Numbered from the stretch's first letter, positions 22,655 through 38,000 are shown. The stretch: DNA of 64,000 nucleotides from Antedon bifida (GCA_963402885.1 OY727098.1:15362717-15426716), one strand, 5' to 3'. Numbers and translations: made by a program. Notes: generated by a model from the sequence alone, not told the origin.

Positions 22655-23068
22655 TGACAGACTGCCATGGAGTCCATGAGAGACTGCCATGAAGTCCATG
22701 AGAGACTGCCATGAAGTCCATGACAGATTGCCATGGAAACCATGACAGACTGCCATGAAGTCCATGACAGATTGCCATGGAAACCATGACAGACTGCCAT
22801 TGAGTCCATGAGAGACTGCCATGGAGTACAAGAGAGACTGCCATGGAGTCCATGACAGATAGCCATGGAGTCTATGAGACTGCCATGGAGTCCATGACAG
22901 ATGGCCATGGAGTCTATGAGACTGCCATGGAGTCCATGAGATGGCCATGGAGTCCATGAAAAACTATCATGGAGTCCATGAGAGACTGCCATGCAGTCCA
23001 TGAGAGACTGTCATGGAGTCCATGACAGATAGCCATGGAGTCTATGAGACTGCCATGGACTGCCAAGT
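22655..23068. repeat. Second large 22-bp minisatellite array
   Basis: About 19 units of GAGACTGCCATGGAGTCCAT plus GA, with AGATAGCC, AGATTGCC and AGATGGCC variants. Same family as 17774-19650. It ends 12 bp before the PIK3C3 stop codon (minus strand), so it lies in the expected 3' UTR. Confidence 0.9.
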
Positions 23069-23079
23069 ACTATTTATCA

Positions 23080-26000
23080 TCATCTTCTCCAATACTGAAA
23101 TAAAATTTAAAAAAAAAATAATTTCAATAAATAATCACAAAAAATATTTTATGAATTTAAAATTATCAAGAATTTAACTACAGTACTTAATTTAATAAAA
23201 AGCACAGAAAAATAGGAATAATTATATAAAAAACATATTTCTTCCCAGTAAGAGGGGGGGGGGGGGGAGAGAGGTGATTCAACACAAAGTATTTTAGCCA
23301 CACCCTCATGGGGGTTCTGTGAAGAAGCTAATTTAGTTTGCTGGCACTCCTAGATGGCCAGAAATATTACTCTCGCATGTAAAATTCATGATGAATACCA
23401 TTTTAGTTGGCTGGAAATGACACTCTCATAGCGCGCTAGGAATCAGCAAAACGATCCTATTTTGTGTTTAATGCGAACATCAGGGGAAAGTCTGCGATAA
23501 TAATGTACTTCCGGTATTGTAAACAATGCAAATATTATCAAATTGTATGTTATTCTTTTGTTTGTATATGTTCTTTTGTTATTATATGAGACAAATATGT
23601 GGTCATGCATACGTTTATTCAAAATGCTTTTTTTTTTTAAAATTAAAAATCACTTTGAAATGCGGGACCGTCCCGCACGATGCGAGACGGTTGGTAACTA
23701 TGTAATTTAGACTACTTATTATCATTACCTGTGCAAATTTATGTATCTGCTCGACCACAGCAGCAAACACTGCCCCCACACTGACATCAATTAAGTTCTG
23801 CATGTAATGTACAGCTTCTTCCTCAGTTAGATCTAAACGGAATTTATCCTGTACCTAAATACAAAGATTGAAGAAATCAGAGAATTGTGGAGATTACAGT
23901 GAAAGCAGCATCAGCACTGGTTTTAAGAGAGTTTTCAGTTACAATTGAATGTTAACATATATTTCTATGATAATAATTATCTTTCAACAGACTGACTACC
24001 TTTTTGACTGTTTTGTCTGGTTCCAATGCTATGTCTGGTACACTTGCATCCACCATCAATGAAAATAAATTCAGAATCAAATTGGCATGCCTAAAATTAC
24101 AAAAAAAAGAATCATAAAAAAAACCCATATTTTCAAGCCTGTTACAGTAATTGATCTGTATTGGTACTGTTTCATGTAGTGGATTGGATGTTGAGTATCT
24201 TAGGTCGTGTTTCCGCAGCCAAAACAAAATTAATCACATTGCACTTGTTATTGACGGAAATTATGTTGAAAATCCAGAGTCTCATAAATATGCTACCCCT
24301 CTCAGTCCTAACCTAGCTACATGTATTGAAAGTCACTATCTAGCTAGGCTAGAACAATGGATAGGCTAGGCTAGCTATCTTTTGGCCTCTCTTATTTTCT
24401 TTAAACTGTGTTTCTAACAAATCAATACACCATGTTGAACGGGAAACAATTTTCATACAAGCATATCATCTTTTTTCGCTAAGAATGTCCGTTTACAACG
24501 TTTGTTTAGGTAACAAAATAAACCAAACTTCCTCGACTCTCGAATGATGCATGTGTTGATTTGGTACACAATGCTATACTCTGTGCGTTTTGGGAGATTC
24601 CCCAATCTGTAATCATAATATCACGTGGTACAGATTTTTGGACGTTGCGGAATATTTTGAACAAGTTTCCTTCGCGGAACCAAATCACTACTCACGCTGA
24701 TACATGTATATCAAAATGGAGTCCCAAAATCAATCGATGATTTCTCAAAATTGTGGAGAACTTTTGATATGTTAACTATAAAATTAACATTGTACAAGAA
24801 ATTCTAGACGCCTAACACTGGAACGAGATGAAACGATATGATTTACTGCTTATGGCCTATGTTGGATTGGCGTGACTACTCTAGGCAAAGTTAATCATTA
24901 ATAACTCTTCATATAATAAACCAATTTTCATAAACAACCCCTCATTTTAAAGCTTAATAAATATAGATTACGAAAATTATTATTATTATTTTCGACACCA
25001 CGCCGATTTTGTGATGCCAATCGTGTGTTTGACATACCTTCTAAGATGTAGAAATGACGTATAACAGAGTCTTTTAAAATCCTGGTAGTGTTCACTTGAG
25101 GTTCCACCCATGCCTTCCACCATTTCTTTACTCAACTTCATCGGGGGTGGTAGTGGTTTTGGGTCACGTCCTAGAATGTAGCCGAAATCAATATGGAACA
25201 ATTTACCATCTTCAGTCAGCAAAAGATTGTCTAAGTGACGGTCACCAACTCCAAGTAGATAAGTTATTACACAATAACCAGCACAGCTTTTCACATAGGT
25301 ATCCATCACGTCTGGGTGTATGCCATAAGGTCCCATTTCATTTGGGGCACATTTGCGGAAGAAGTTTTGTATGTTTCCATCATATTTTGCCAGTACTTCA
25401 GCAACTGCTGTAGAATTAGGCACAAACTGAACCAATCCATGTTTACTGCTTGTTGCTAGCACTCGGTATGGGGTCAATTTGAGGTCAAGATTTTCTTGTC
25501 TTAAAAGCTGTAATAATAATGATAAACTAGAATTTAATTATAGGTGATCTTTATGATTGAAGATAATTTTATCAGCATTTAATAAAAAATTTAAAAATGT
25601 ATGTGAGCAGAAACATTTCTTTCTATTTTTTATAAGTGAAATGATTTTTATGACTTTGTTTTTTTTACAGAAGTGAAAAACTTTATTACTGCAAAATTAC
25701 CTACTTAAAGTCTGATTTTATTAATCTTCATTTTTCATATTTTGGGGGGACAATATACACTAATAAATTATTGTTCTTTCTTCAGAAATAATGATTTATC
25801 AATTAGTTTTGTTTAACAATCAGTAGTAAACATTTTGTGTAACATAAATATATAGTCTGGCCTACTGTACAGAACAAAAATATAACCATAATCTAAACTA
25901 TGAGTTGTATCATTTGTAATATCAATTGATCCTGTTTCAAATCATCACCATTCTTACACTACTTACCTTATCCATGAGTTGTATCATTTGTAATATCAAT

Positions 26001-29000
26001 TGATCCTGTCTCAAATCATCACCATTCTTACAAATCACCACATACTCATCATCCTCTGTTGTCATGAATGTCAACCTGCATGGCATGAGGGCGCTCTTGA
26101 ATATGGTGGCCGTTTCTGGTTTGATTCCCTTGATGATGTGCTCTGGATGAAGGGGTAGAGGGATGGGCTCAAACTCCTTATAATTGTATGATAATATGTC
26201 TGGATTTGAGAGTACTGATTGTAATCTGTCAATCTTTCAAAAAAGGAAAGATTTAAATTTAATTCTTCACATTTATAATTCATTCGAGGATGGGGAGTCT
26301 AATGTTGAGTGTATTATGCCGAAAGATATGATAGATACTAACACATGCTCCATTTTAAACAAATTGGATGAATTTATTTGCGTTATTGAAAAACCAGATT
26401 ATGAATGAAACCGCACCGCATGGAACATTTTCAATGCACTTAGCAAATGCAGACAAAACAAATTGTGGGATACTAATGTATTTTAAACAAGAATTTAGAG
26501 CCGAAGTTCTAACAGATATTTTTGTGCCTGCTGAGTTGGAAGTCCTGTGGCTTCTAATTAAACAACCAAGACTAAAGCTCTATCCCTATTCTACCAATGT
26601 AAAGTTTAACAGGCTAACTCTCTTGTGACTCCAGAGAGCCTGCTACCACAAGATTGGACCCAACACGACCAGCTCCAGTTTTTAGGGCTTTGATTAGTTT
26701 ACGCACGATTTTACTGATTTGGAAGAGATTATTTAAATACAGTTCATTTAGGGCAGGGAGTTTTAGGGCTAGGTTTATTTTTTAAGAGTTTAATTCATGT
26801 TATTTATGGGTCTGATTGTCCATCGTCGGTCCTGATTGTCTCAAACAAACATGGTAACAGACCTACCAAATGGGCCTAGAATTGTTGCCTAGACCAGTTT
26901 GCCGACTCCCAATTTGCTGACTGGTTATAATAAATGGTGTATCAAATAGCCAGTTAGCACACGGAAAACCCACATTGCCGACAATAATAAAACTTTATCA
27001 TACTTTAATCAATGGTTTCTATTGCCTAAGATACCTTGGTGTTTTGCAATGTTGGTGGCGCCATATATTAATACGATCGACCTACACTGTGACGTACATC
27101 ACTACGTGTGTGGGTTCGCTGGGCTGTATAGCTTAGCTAGCTAGGCCTAGCCTAGGTGGCCTAGCGATCGCTGACTTAGCTACGTTTGTGCGTGATTTTA
27201 TGACAAGTTTCTCTTTTGGAAGTATTCCTAATTTCCAGGGTGCTAATTTTAGTTGACTGCATAAATCATCATGTCTATTTATTCGTTTCTGAAAACGACA
27301 ATGTATTATAGTCCATTATAGTACATTTGAAATCGCCAGTTTTTTTATGCTGAAATTACTGTGTATTCGAGAACCATATGTGGACACGCCCTAGATGGTA
27401 CACGAGCGTACCATCTAGTTAATACTAATTGAGAGAAAACGGCCATTTCAGTTACATGCATTTTAGCAATTTTTCTTCATCTCCCTTTTTTCTCCATTTT
27501 ATATATGTTGTTCAGATTGGTCTTAGGAAGTACCTACAACAAAAATAAATTCTGTTCTAATTTTGTCTAGGTCAAACCGGACTATTTTGCTGATAAGGCT
27601 TTCAAATCCTTGTATCGCTTTGGTTTACTTTTTTTGCAATTAAATTCAAAGTCAAAATTCATGGGCTGTGACCATGATGTAGATTCATTCATTTTGTGTA
27701 AAGCTCTTACCTTTTTCTTTCTATTGCCACTTTCTCTTGATATACTGACCATAAGCATCACAATTTTCTCAACAAAGCTCTGTTGCTTAGCCAACTTACT
27801 TCTAAACTGATGTCCCTTTTTACCATTCTAAAAACATGCATTATTCACTTACAAATTAATCAATCGTTCACTGTATTGGTTAAATGTATGTAAACATTAA
27901 ATAGATAGATAGATAATTGAAATTTGGTTGTTTTACCTATCTTATTCTATTTGTTAAAAGCAAAACATGCACTGGTTAAACAATACATCTGATATACCCC
28001 ATTTGTAATCCAGTGGCAAGTTATTTCTACTGCTTGTTTGTTACATTCTGGAACCTATCACAGTTACATCAAATGATGAACCCAATCAGTTATATTGACA
28101 GTAGAGAGTAATTAACTGATAACACAAGCTTGGATCGGCTCAACTCTGTTTTTTGCACACTTAACTCTAGTGTGGGTGAACACAGCTTTGGTTTAATCTA
28201 TGTTTAATACATATAAAAATATCTTTCTTATTTTATATAGCTAAATACAGTATCACAAAGATATCAATACATGAACATGCACTAATATAATTATATTAAG
28301 TATCACAGTTATGTATGTACTTTTGCTAATGATAATTCGTTTTAATTTTTGATTATTTATTCAATCTTTTAAAATTTTTAAAAACAATTCCTATTGTTTT
28401 TATTTTTTATTTTACTTGTTTATCTTTTATTCTACTTGCTTATCTTTTATTTTACTTGCTTATCTTTTATTTCACTTGCTTATCTTTTATCCTACTTGCT
28501 TATCTTTTATTCTACTTGCTTATCTTTTATTTTACTTGCTTATCTTTTATTTTACTTGCTTATCTTTTATTTCACTTGCTTATCTTTTATCCTACTTGCT
28601 TATCTTTTATTCTACTTGCTTATCTTTTATTTTACTTGCTTATCTTTTATCCTACTTGCTTATCTTTTATTCTACTTGCTTATCTTTTATCCTACTTGCT
28701 TATCTTTTATCCTACTTGCTTATCTTTTATTCTACTTGCTTATCTTTTATTTTACTTGCTTATCTTTTATTTTACTTGCTTATCTTTTATCCTACTTGCT
28801 TATCTTTTATTCTACTTGCTTATCTTTTATTTTACTTGCTTATCTTTTATTTTACTTGCTTATCTTTTATCCTACTTGCTTATCTTTTATTTTACTTGCT
28901 TATCTTTTATTCTACTTGCTTATCTTTTATTTTACTTGCTTATCTTTTATTTTACTTGCTTATCTTTTATCCTACTTGCTTATCTTTTATTTTACTTGCT

Positions 29001-32000
29001 TATCTTTTATTTTACTTGCTTATCTTTTATTTTTTATTTTTTTATCTTTTATTTTATATAATTCAGTTAAGTATTTATTATGATCTTATATGAGTTTTAT
29101 ATTTGATCTGATTTGAAGTAACCAATCTGTTTTATTTATTTTAAATAAATATTTTTGGCAATTTCAGTTGCATCATTTAATTTATGTAATAGGGAGTCAC
29201 ATGTATTCTAAATTTTTATTAAATAATAATTTAAGTACATTATTTAGAATTTAGAATAAAACCATAGCATTTCACGATTCATTCACTAATAACTAACAAA
29301 AGACAACTAAGCCTGTGTTTTTAAAACTTAGTTGCATATAGATGCATGTTAATGGAATCCTGCTGTGTGTGTAAACACATTATACCACAGGGTGCACTCA
29401 ATTTTAGGGTTAGACTTCCACAACAAACTGTATCTCAGTTTCTCATGTTGAAATCTGTAATAATAATATGAGGTACAGTCTTTACCTTAAGTAATGCTTG
29501 ACTGAACCGCTTCATCACATTTACATACATCTCAGTGACCTTTGGGTCTTTGGAAATCAAGGAATCTTGTCTGTCACATTCAACGACCAAGTACCAGTAA
29601 AAATAGTTTGCTATTGTGAAGTTACAAGTGGCTTGGTTTATTAAAAATGTTGCAAGGTCACACTGAAATATATTTAAAAACAATCTATTAAATTATTTGC
29701 AATTCAAATTATACAATTGTAATGGTATTTTGCACAGTTAAAACTAAAGTGTATCTAGCCTAATGGTGAAAAAAAGAAATGAAGCAAAAACTGACCTCTT
29801 CATCCCTATCATCAGTACCATCTATATTTTGAGATTGATTGTTTTCTGAATGGTCTTCTACTGAACTCGTAGATGATGCTCTTAATCTATCAACATAATA
29901 GCAGAATATAAAATGGTAAAAACAAAACTAATTTGATAAATAAATTATTATGAATAATAATAATAACCTTTATTTATTCATGAACACTAGACTACAAGTT
30001 CTTCAGCAGTAAGACTACAGTATGCTCAAATGAAAACAAATACAAACAAAATGAGTATGTTATTGTTACAGAAAAGAAACTAGAGCAAATTAACTACTGT
30101 AAAAATAATCAGAAAGTGAGCCAATATTACAAAGTGAGTAAATAGTTACTATACTTTACTTTACTTTACTTTAACTTTATTTCGTCCACATGGGAAAATA
30201 TTTTGAGTGCTTTTCACAAAATTGTACAAAAATATATAAAAACGTTTCATATAAAAAATAATTAATTACAATATTTAATAAAAAATAAAAAATAAAAAGC
30301 TGCAATACATCAAAAATTTCAAAAATTATGCAAAATCATTTAACAGTCTAATAGAATACGAAACAAAAGAATTAAAATATCGCATAACCCTGCTATTGCA
30401 CGATCTCAGCACATTTAGTCTTTTTGATCTCATTTTAACATAATGTTTATTTAAAGGGTGGTTTGAGTACTATAGCCGAATTGTTTTGACAATTGATTTG
30501 TTGACCAATGTCGACTTTTTAATTGTTGTTGTTTAATGCAATTGAGATTTTTGTGGTTGAGTGCCAATAAAATATTATTATTATCAATAAAGCTTTAATG
30601 CTTATAGTATAGAATTTCATGGACATGTTAATACTACACTACATGGCTGATACTACACTAATGCATCAAATTTATTGTCCCAACACAAACACTATGCAAA
30701 AGTTATCTCTACTCCAAATATGACTGTAAACTCACTTATTATTACTACAGTATTTATTTATAACTCTCCTAACAAGACAATTGTTATGATGATTAATTTA
30801 GTAATTAATTAAATCTATGTATTGCTGTATGGGAACAGGTCTCTTATATTGACCATACAATGTTTGAGAGTATGAATGCATTCATGAAGTATTATACAGA
30901 GCATGAACCTGACAAAATGCTTGAGGCTACCTTTCACGTTCAGCCTCAGCCTCCCTCCTAATCATCGCTGCATCTTCAACTCCTGCCTTGATTGCTTCAA
31001 AATCCTCATATTTCAAAGCCTGAACAAGTTGCAGTAAATACAATAATAATTCCTTTAAAAAATCAAATACAAAATTTAATTAACTATTGACTATTAAAAA
31101 TGGGTGCAATAGGAATCCTTCCAATCTTAAGTGAGAATTTTATTTCGTAATATTTCGTCTTCAAACGGAATCAGTCATAAGTCGCATGGGTAGATTTTGT
31201 GTAAACGAGCCATAACAAAATACCTAAAAATGACACATTTAGTGTCGTCTGTTGGTCTGAAAATGGTGTAAATTGTGTATGTATAACCATTTTTATGGCT
31301 AGATTACCTGAAGTGTTTTTTTCAAAATACCAGAAAATTATAATAGAAATTGTGTCACTGGCTGTAGGTAGCTAAGTAATGACATACCTCATGTGTTGCT
31401 GTTTTAAGCCGTGAGACAGCATACCTTCTAACTGTAGGGTTTTTAAACTGTGGAGACAACAGTTCCAACGCATCAGCCACATCTATAGGGCTCCATTTGT
31501 GTAAAAACTCAATTGCCTGCTTCTCTTCATGCGCTTGATTCCACTTGACCGATTTCAAAAACTTTGTAAGTGCTTGCTTCTGATTAGACAATGAGAATCT
31601 AAACTTCCATAGTAGATCCTTTTCCTCTGATGTAATTTGTTGGTTTGGAGGATAGTTTACAATAGTCTGAACATAAAAAATAACTTCATTAACCACATTA
31701 AAATGTGAATGAAACTAGAGAACTCAGATCTCAGTTTTCAAGAGATAGAACATTAAGACATGAGTTTTCTAGATCACCGATGCTTCTTTCATCGTTTCAA
31801 AATCGCTGATAATCGTGGTAAAATCGAGGCCTGACTAGGCCTAGGTGAGATTGCAAGGTTATTATCTCAGCTTGTTATTTTATTGCCTGGGTAATTGGGT
31901 GTGGGGAGCATGGAGGATCCTTGCCAAATAGGCATTTAGCCTGGCTTTGATAGCCTAGCTTGTTGGCCTAGAAATCGTACCCCTACAGAAAACTTGAAAT

Positions 32001-35000
32001 TATTTACCTGAATTTCATAAACTAAACATTTCTAATTTCTAACATACAATTGTCAATAAAACATTAATATCATGCCTTAGAAATAATTAAGAAACAGTTA
32101 TTCAATCATGTGTCATGTTCAGTAGGCTGTGTTGACATGTTGGGTCACACACATGCATGATGATGTGGGAGAAAGTTTCTAGAAGGATGCTGATGACAAA
32201 GAAACTGAGCTCTATAAATAATAAACATAATATTTAGGCCTCCTAATAATTTATAAATTATTAATTATTAATTTTTATTTTTTAAATTAACTATATTTAT
32301 AAAATTGCCTCGTTCCATATAAGAAACTGGTTGGGACTTTGAGTTGAGTTGCGTTGAGTTCATGGTGTAAAGGAGGTGTTTTTATAACACCGTACTGGAT
32401 GCACTATGAGGTGATGAAGAAACTTGCGCTTAAATACGGGCAGGGGAATTTTTGGTGCCTCACTGTGAGATTTAAGGAGCGTAATTAGTTGCTCTCCTTG
32501 AAGGTTGTTAAGGAGTGCAATCACGATCGTTCTCCTTAAAAATGAAGGACTGAATAAATGTGTTTAAATTAGATATTTGTCCTTTCAGGGAGAGTTTTAA
32601 ATCTGCTAAAAACACTCAGTGGATCACATTAAAAAACATCTGATACTCAGCACATGATTTTTGATCAAAATTTATAATTGGATAGAGGGCACTGCATTGT
32701 GGAGACAAGAATATGGCATAAGTTTGTAGTTTTGTTTTGTTCTTTGTGTATGTCTATGTTTAATGATGTATCCATTACCAAGCTATACTAGTGTACTCAC
32801 ATTAAGTTGATCTCTAGTTGCAGCATTTGGTTTCAAGTCCTTGTCTGTTAGTCCGCTACGTTCACTTCTAACCAGTATATGATGCTTATCTTCTACCAAA
32901 TTCTCCTAAAAATATAATATTTGTGTCATAAATACTGAAGTTAGGTTTGTAGGTTATAGTACTCAAATGAAACAACCAGATAGTCCACAATAAAAATCAT
33001 TATGTGTCATGTCAAGAATGCATTTTACATAGAAACTGAATGAACCTACTCTGAATAATAATAATATATTTCATTTTCACACAGAAACACTTAAATCACC
33101 CCAAGGTCAGTCAGTTGTTATGGACTGTTATTACTCACCATCAGCATTTCAGGGTCTGGTACCTTAACAATTTCAGCATAATTGCGCATTTGGACAGATT
33201 CTTGGGCATCCTATGAAAAGATATAAATAAACGATGGGTTCATTTATTCAATTTAGTGTTGTTTTCATTAAAGTGGTTTCTTTACAAATAATCAAATGCA
33301 TAATAATATAATGTACAAATAATATTGCCTGCTTAGAGGTGTAATATAAAACATTTAAGAATTGTAGTTTTCTTGAGAGATTATATTTTCTCGAAGGGGT
33401 TAGCATTGCAGGAAAAAATAATGCAAATAGTTACTAAATACTTATGTTTTGAACAATGAACACTAAAATCTTGTTTTTCAATACTGTTTCAATACTGCAA
33501 CAAGCTAAGAAACTATGGATCATGTTTTTTTACTGATACTCATGAATGTTGTAGAGTTGACTCTCCCAATACTGACAAACAGTAAACCAAAAACTCTCCC
33601 AAGACCAGACTTGTTAATTGTTACCATTAAAAACAAAATTTATGAAAAAACATATAGTATAGTAGACTAGCCCAAGGGTGCCTGGTACTGAGAAAGTTGA
33701 CTGCGTTTGATAATTAGTATCCATTTTCTATAAGGTATCGGACATAAAAACATACAAAATAATCAAACAGTGTTTCTGTTTAACATGGTTTTAAAAATGT
33801 GTACTGTTGTATGATGGTTCTACCTGTATATTCACATTTCCTATTTGAATATAATCATGTCTATCCTGTTCACGTCTCCAAACATTGTTCAGTGAATTAA
33901 ATCCTAGTAGTTGTGATGCCAAATTAAAATACATTATGGTCTTCCAGAAACATTGACAAGTTGTATTTTAAAATTTTAACTTATACTCAGGCAAAACATA
34001 TTGCAACTGATTAGTTGAACTAGGCAATCTTGTAAGCTTGTACACCTTGTAAAATGTACAAAATCCTTCTTTGTGAACAATTCAGATCAAACTAGAAGTT
34101 TAGGAAATTCTGTACTGTAATTAAATTTAATATCTCATGTTCCAGAAATATTAATAGAAAAATTCCAATCTAGGCACATTGTAAGGTCTTTATTCATAAC
34201 AAATTGTACCATGAATTCAGTACAATAGAGTTAATTAAAAATCTATTACTACTGTTCTTTCATCTCTGCAGCAGAAATATCAATCAATTATTGTGTTATC
34301 AATCCAGTTATATTGTGTAAGTATTGTTGCTGATGAATATCCCTGTTGGAGAACGTCTACATTACTAATACTTCCAAGATAGTATCAAATGACTTGCCTT
34401 CATCCATTCAATACTCGGATCATAAAATCTAACGACAAAATAGCAGGTTTACAAAACAAAATGTTTCTTCAAAAACGTATTCAGATCTTGCCAAAAATTG
34501 TATAAAACCAAAAAACAAACTCTGTTCTAAAAATGTGCCATTCAACAGTAATGACTAAATACAGTATACAAAATCCTAAACACGGACATATTCATGTTTT
34601 TGAAACAATTCCATACAATAAATAATATTAATACCAGTAACTATACTCCATGTTCATTCAAAATTGTGCAAATTAGCAAACAGCCGACACAATTGATATA
34701 CTGTTTAACTGTTTCCTCATAAACCACTGACTCTGACTGCAACTGGAATTCAAAAATTATTACTGGTAGGCATACTCAACTTTCACTATAATGTATTTCA
34801 TTATCATATAAATTAATTATTCCTAAATAAATTGCAGAAAATGCATGCTATAATATTTTGATACAGATACAGATAACTCAAGAGATTGAACTATCGTTTT
34901 TTAGCCTTAGATTAAAAAATAATCCATAAATCGTGAACATTTCATTTAATTTTCTGGTTTTTTTTGTCATTATGGATGTACATTTTTATGCATGTCCATA

Positions 35001-38000
35001 ACAGTACGTCCATAACATTAGTTGAATGGGCTGAGATAAATTCCCTAACAAATCTATATCAAATGTTACTATAGGTAGTGGTGTTCCCTCTCAAATATAG
35101 TCATCTTTTTATAAAAGTACTAAATGAAAATCTATATGGAGGCATAACCAACATCGACTTTATTTGAGGGAAGGTTGAATATTTTTGATAGCCAAATAGA
35201 GTACGATGTTTTAGAATTTACAATTTATTTATTATCTCTATATACTGTGTTTGAATTTATATGTCTACAGTAGTACATTAAATTTAAACTTATTTATAGT
35301 TTAAATGTGAAAGTACGCCTGTACAAATGCACTCCAAAACGCTTCTATAACATGGGTTCATATTCTATTGGATATAGATCTCTAGTTGTATATTTTTTTT
35401 CAGAATAATAACTAACAAAAATGAATAACTCACCTTATCATAGTAGACGATGGAAAATTCTTTGTTATTGTAGTGCACTTTTGAAAACTCAATCATTAAA
35501 TACATGAAATTTGAATTTCTTTTTTCTCTCTATTGTTCAAATAAAAAAATATTAAAACAAATGGGTACTGTAGGTACAATATGATCTTTAATCAAACAGA
35601 TTCAGAGGTCCCAAGTTGTCAAAAAACAAAATTCTGGGTAAACAATAGAGGGTAAGCTAATATTAAGCTATGCAAAACATTTCAGCCGTACATCATCTGG
35701 GATCCAATACCAAATTGACTAGGCCTACCTACTGTACCTGCCTATGTTCAGTAATAAACAATGGGTAATGCCTGACATCTTTTTCAAACTTGTACTGGTA
35801 TAGCCTAGCCACCTAGGCCTACGATAATTTTGTTAATAAAGTAGACTTTCATTTAGAGTTAAAATACAAGGCAGGTGCGAAAGAGAACTATTGGTAATCT
35901 TAGGTATTGGGTATTAGGTTTCGTGATCTTAGGTCTTTCGTGACACCCGTGTGCTTGGCTTAGCAGTTGATAGATGGCTGTTAATTCGTGAAACAAAGGC
36001 ATAAGAAATGCTTTTGTTTAAATACTGGGAATCATTATAAACAGTGCCAGGAGTGGTAATTGTGAAATAAAAATGTTTAATTTCAGTTATCTTAGATTAA
36101 AAATCTCTAGGCTAGGCTAAGCTAGCCTAGGCCTAAATTGTCCACATTTTTGGAGGAAAATAACCAATTTCGGGAAGGCGGGGATCACCATTAAAAATTG
36201 GGAAAACCCACAAATTTCGGGGAACTTGAGACCTCTCCAGATTACACTGTTTCTTTTAAAGTGGAGGTGCAAAATAAAAAAATTACATATTTAGTTTATT
36301 CAGTTTCTCCTATATACGTTTTATAATTTGCTATATGCTACTTGTTATTATTTCAGAGTCTTCATAACAGAGTGTTCATTTCCGATGTGTTTTTATTGGT
36401 TGACTAATTTATTTTTGCGTAATTAAAAAAAATTTACTTTCTCGGAATTCAATCAATTTGCACATCTTGTGGCTTTCTTCTCGCTAGGCTTCACACCTCC
36501 CGCAAGTCACTCCCTCGATCATCACGACATATATAAATAACCGTAGGACTAGACCAGAAAGACATGGTTATGCGTTTGAACCAGCGGAGATCGGCCTCAC
36601 TTGATTGGTGTCGTGGAAATTGCTGTTTAATGGGCTTCGTTCGATCGATTATGAGACGAGAATGGTACACATGTCTCGCCAGCTCATCATGAGAGCATGC
36701 AGCAAGAAGAGACGCGACGTAACATGATCTTTATAACTAAGGTCCTCAGACTGAGGAGAAACCACCTAACTGCTAATAAAAAGGTTTAATCTGTTGTGCA
36801 GTTTTCAATAAATTACAGGACAGAAATAAATAAACAAATTGACTTAACTTACCTCATTGATCATTTCAATTTCTCTAAATGTCAGACGATCAAGCCAGTC
36901 AACTTTGACCATATGACCTTTATGGTGTTTCTTCACAAGCTTTGCTAGACGAGCCATTTCATCTTCGCTACCTACAGTCTTGCCAGGGGTTGTGGTATAT
37001 GTCTTGCCATCTGCTAAAACTCCCGGCCAAACTTTCATGTCATGCATTCCTTGACGAAACGTCCTGAATGTTTTTTTCAATAAAAATTATATACATGACT
37101 AGATTATTATACTGGTATCACTTCACATTTACCACAAGATTCTTTCAAAATGTTAAATCAAATTTTTCCAAGTCGATGTCTTTTTGGGGTCCGAATACAC
37201 ACATTCTTTAGTGATTTATAGCATATAAGTCGTAGTCACAAATCATGCGGCAACAACACGCTAAAAAAAGCCGACGAAACGTACATAATTTGATAAACAA
37301 ACGAAAGAGGTGATAATGTGGGACCATATCGGTTCTCTCAAGCAGGTTGTATAGCATAGGCGGCGTCCTATAACTCGCGCTAGTATATTGTACAGTACTC
37401 TGTGAGTTGTTTTAGCGTTGAGAACTTGAGCGGCGTTTTGTGGGTACCCATTTGTGCTAGACAAGACAGATGGCAATAAACAATGGATACCGATTTCGAA
37501 TAAGAACGGAAATGTATTTGTTTTAATGTTATACATTTTCTTATTATTTTTTTTTTTGCCATTGCCAATAAAGAAGGCTTAGCATTTATTAGGCCTAGCT
37601 AGCTAAGCAACAAACTCAACTCAAGAAGGCTCATCGTGTGGGCCTCGATCGCGATATGTATACGCGAAATAGGCCTAAGCCCCTAGTATTCATGGGTCTG
37701 ACCACTTATACTTGGTGAAAAGAGTGTGGCACGTTTGGAAATGATACAGTAGGTCTGTGGCATTGGTTTAAGTAATGTCCCTATGTCATGAAAATCTATT
37801 ATATTATACATTAGCACAATTCTAATTTGTATTTACCCATTCTTTCCAAATAGAGAGACAGTTGTTCCTCCAACTGGTATGGCCTTTCTTGCACTATAAA
37901 CATCCCAAATTGTGAAACAGGCCTAAAAAATATGTAAATAATATTATCAATAACATGAATGAATGAATGCGCTGCTTGCACAGCAACGTACTGCAAAGTG

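Noticed and set aside
28394..29093. Three overlapping 200-residue frames of [16 protein letters not shown] type that look like a membrane protein
   Set aside because: Pure translation of a 20-bp minisatellite inside a PIK3C3 intron; hydrophobic only because it is pyrimidine-rich.
33829..33955. Exon-like stretch in PIK3C3 intron 6 ([17 protein letters not shown]), faintly like an astacin segment
   Set aside because: PIK3C3 exons on either side join perfectly without it and its phase does not fit; the zinc-binding motif is not visible. Probably chance or a dead fragment.
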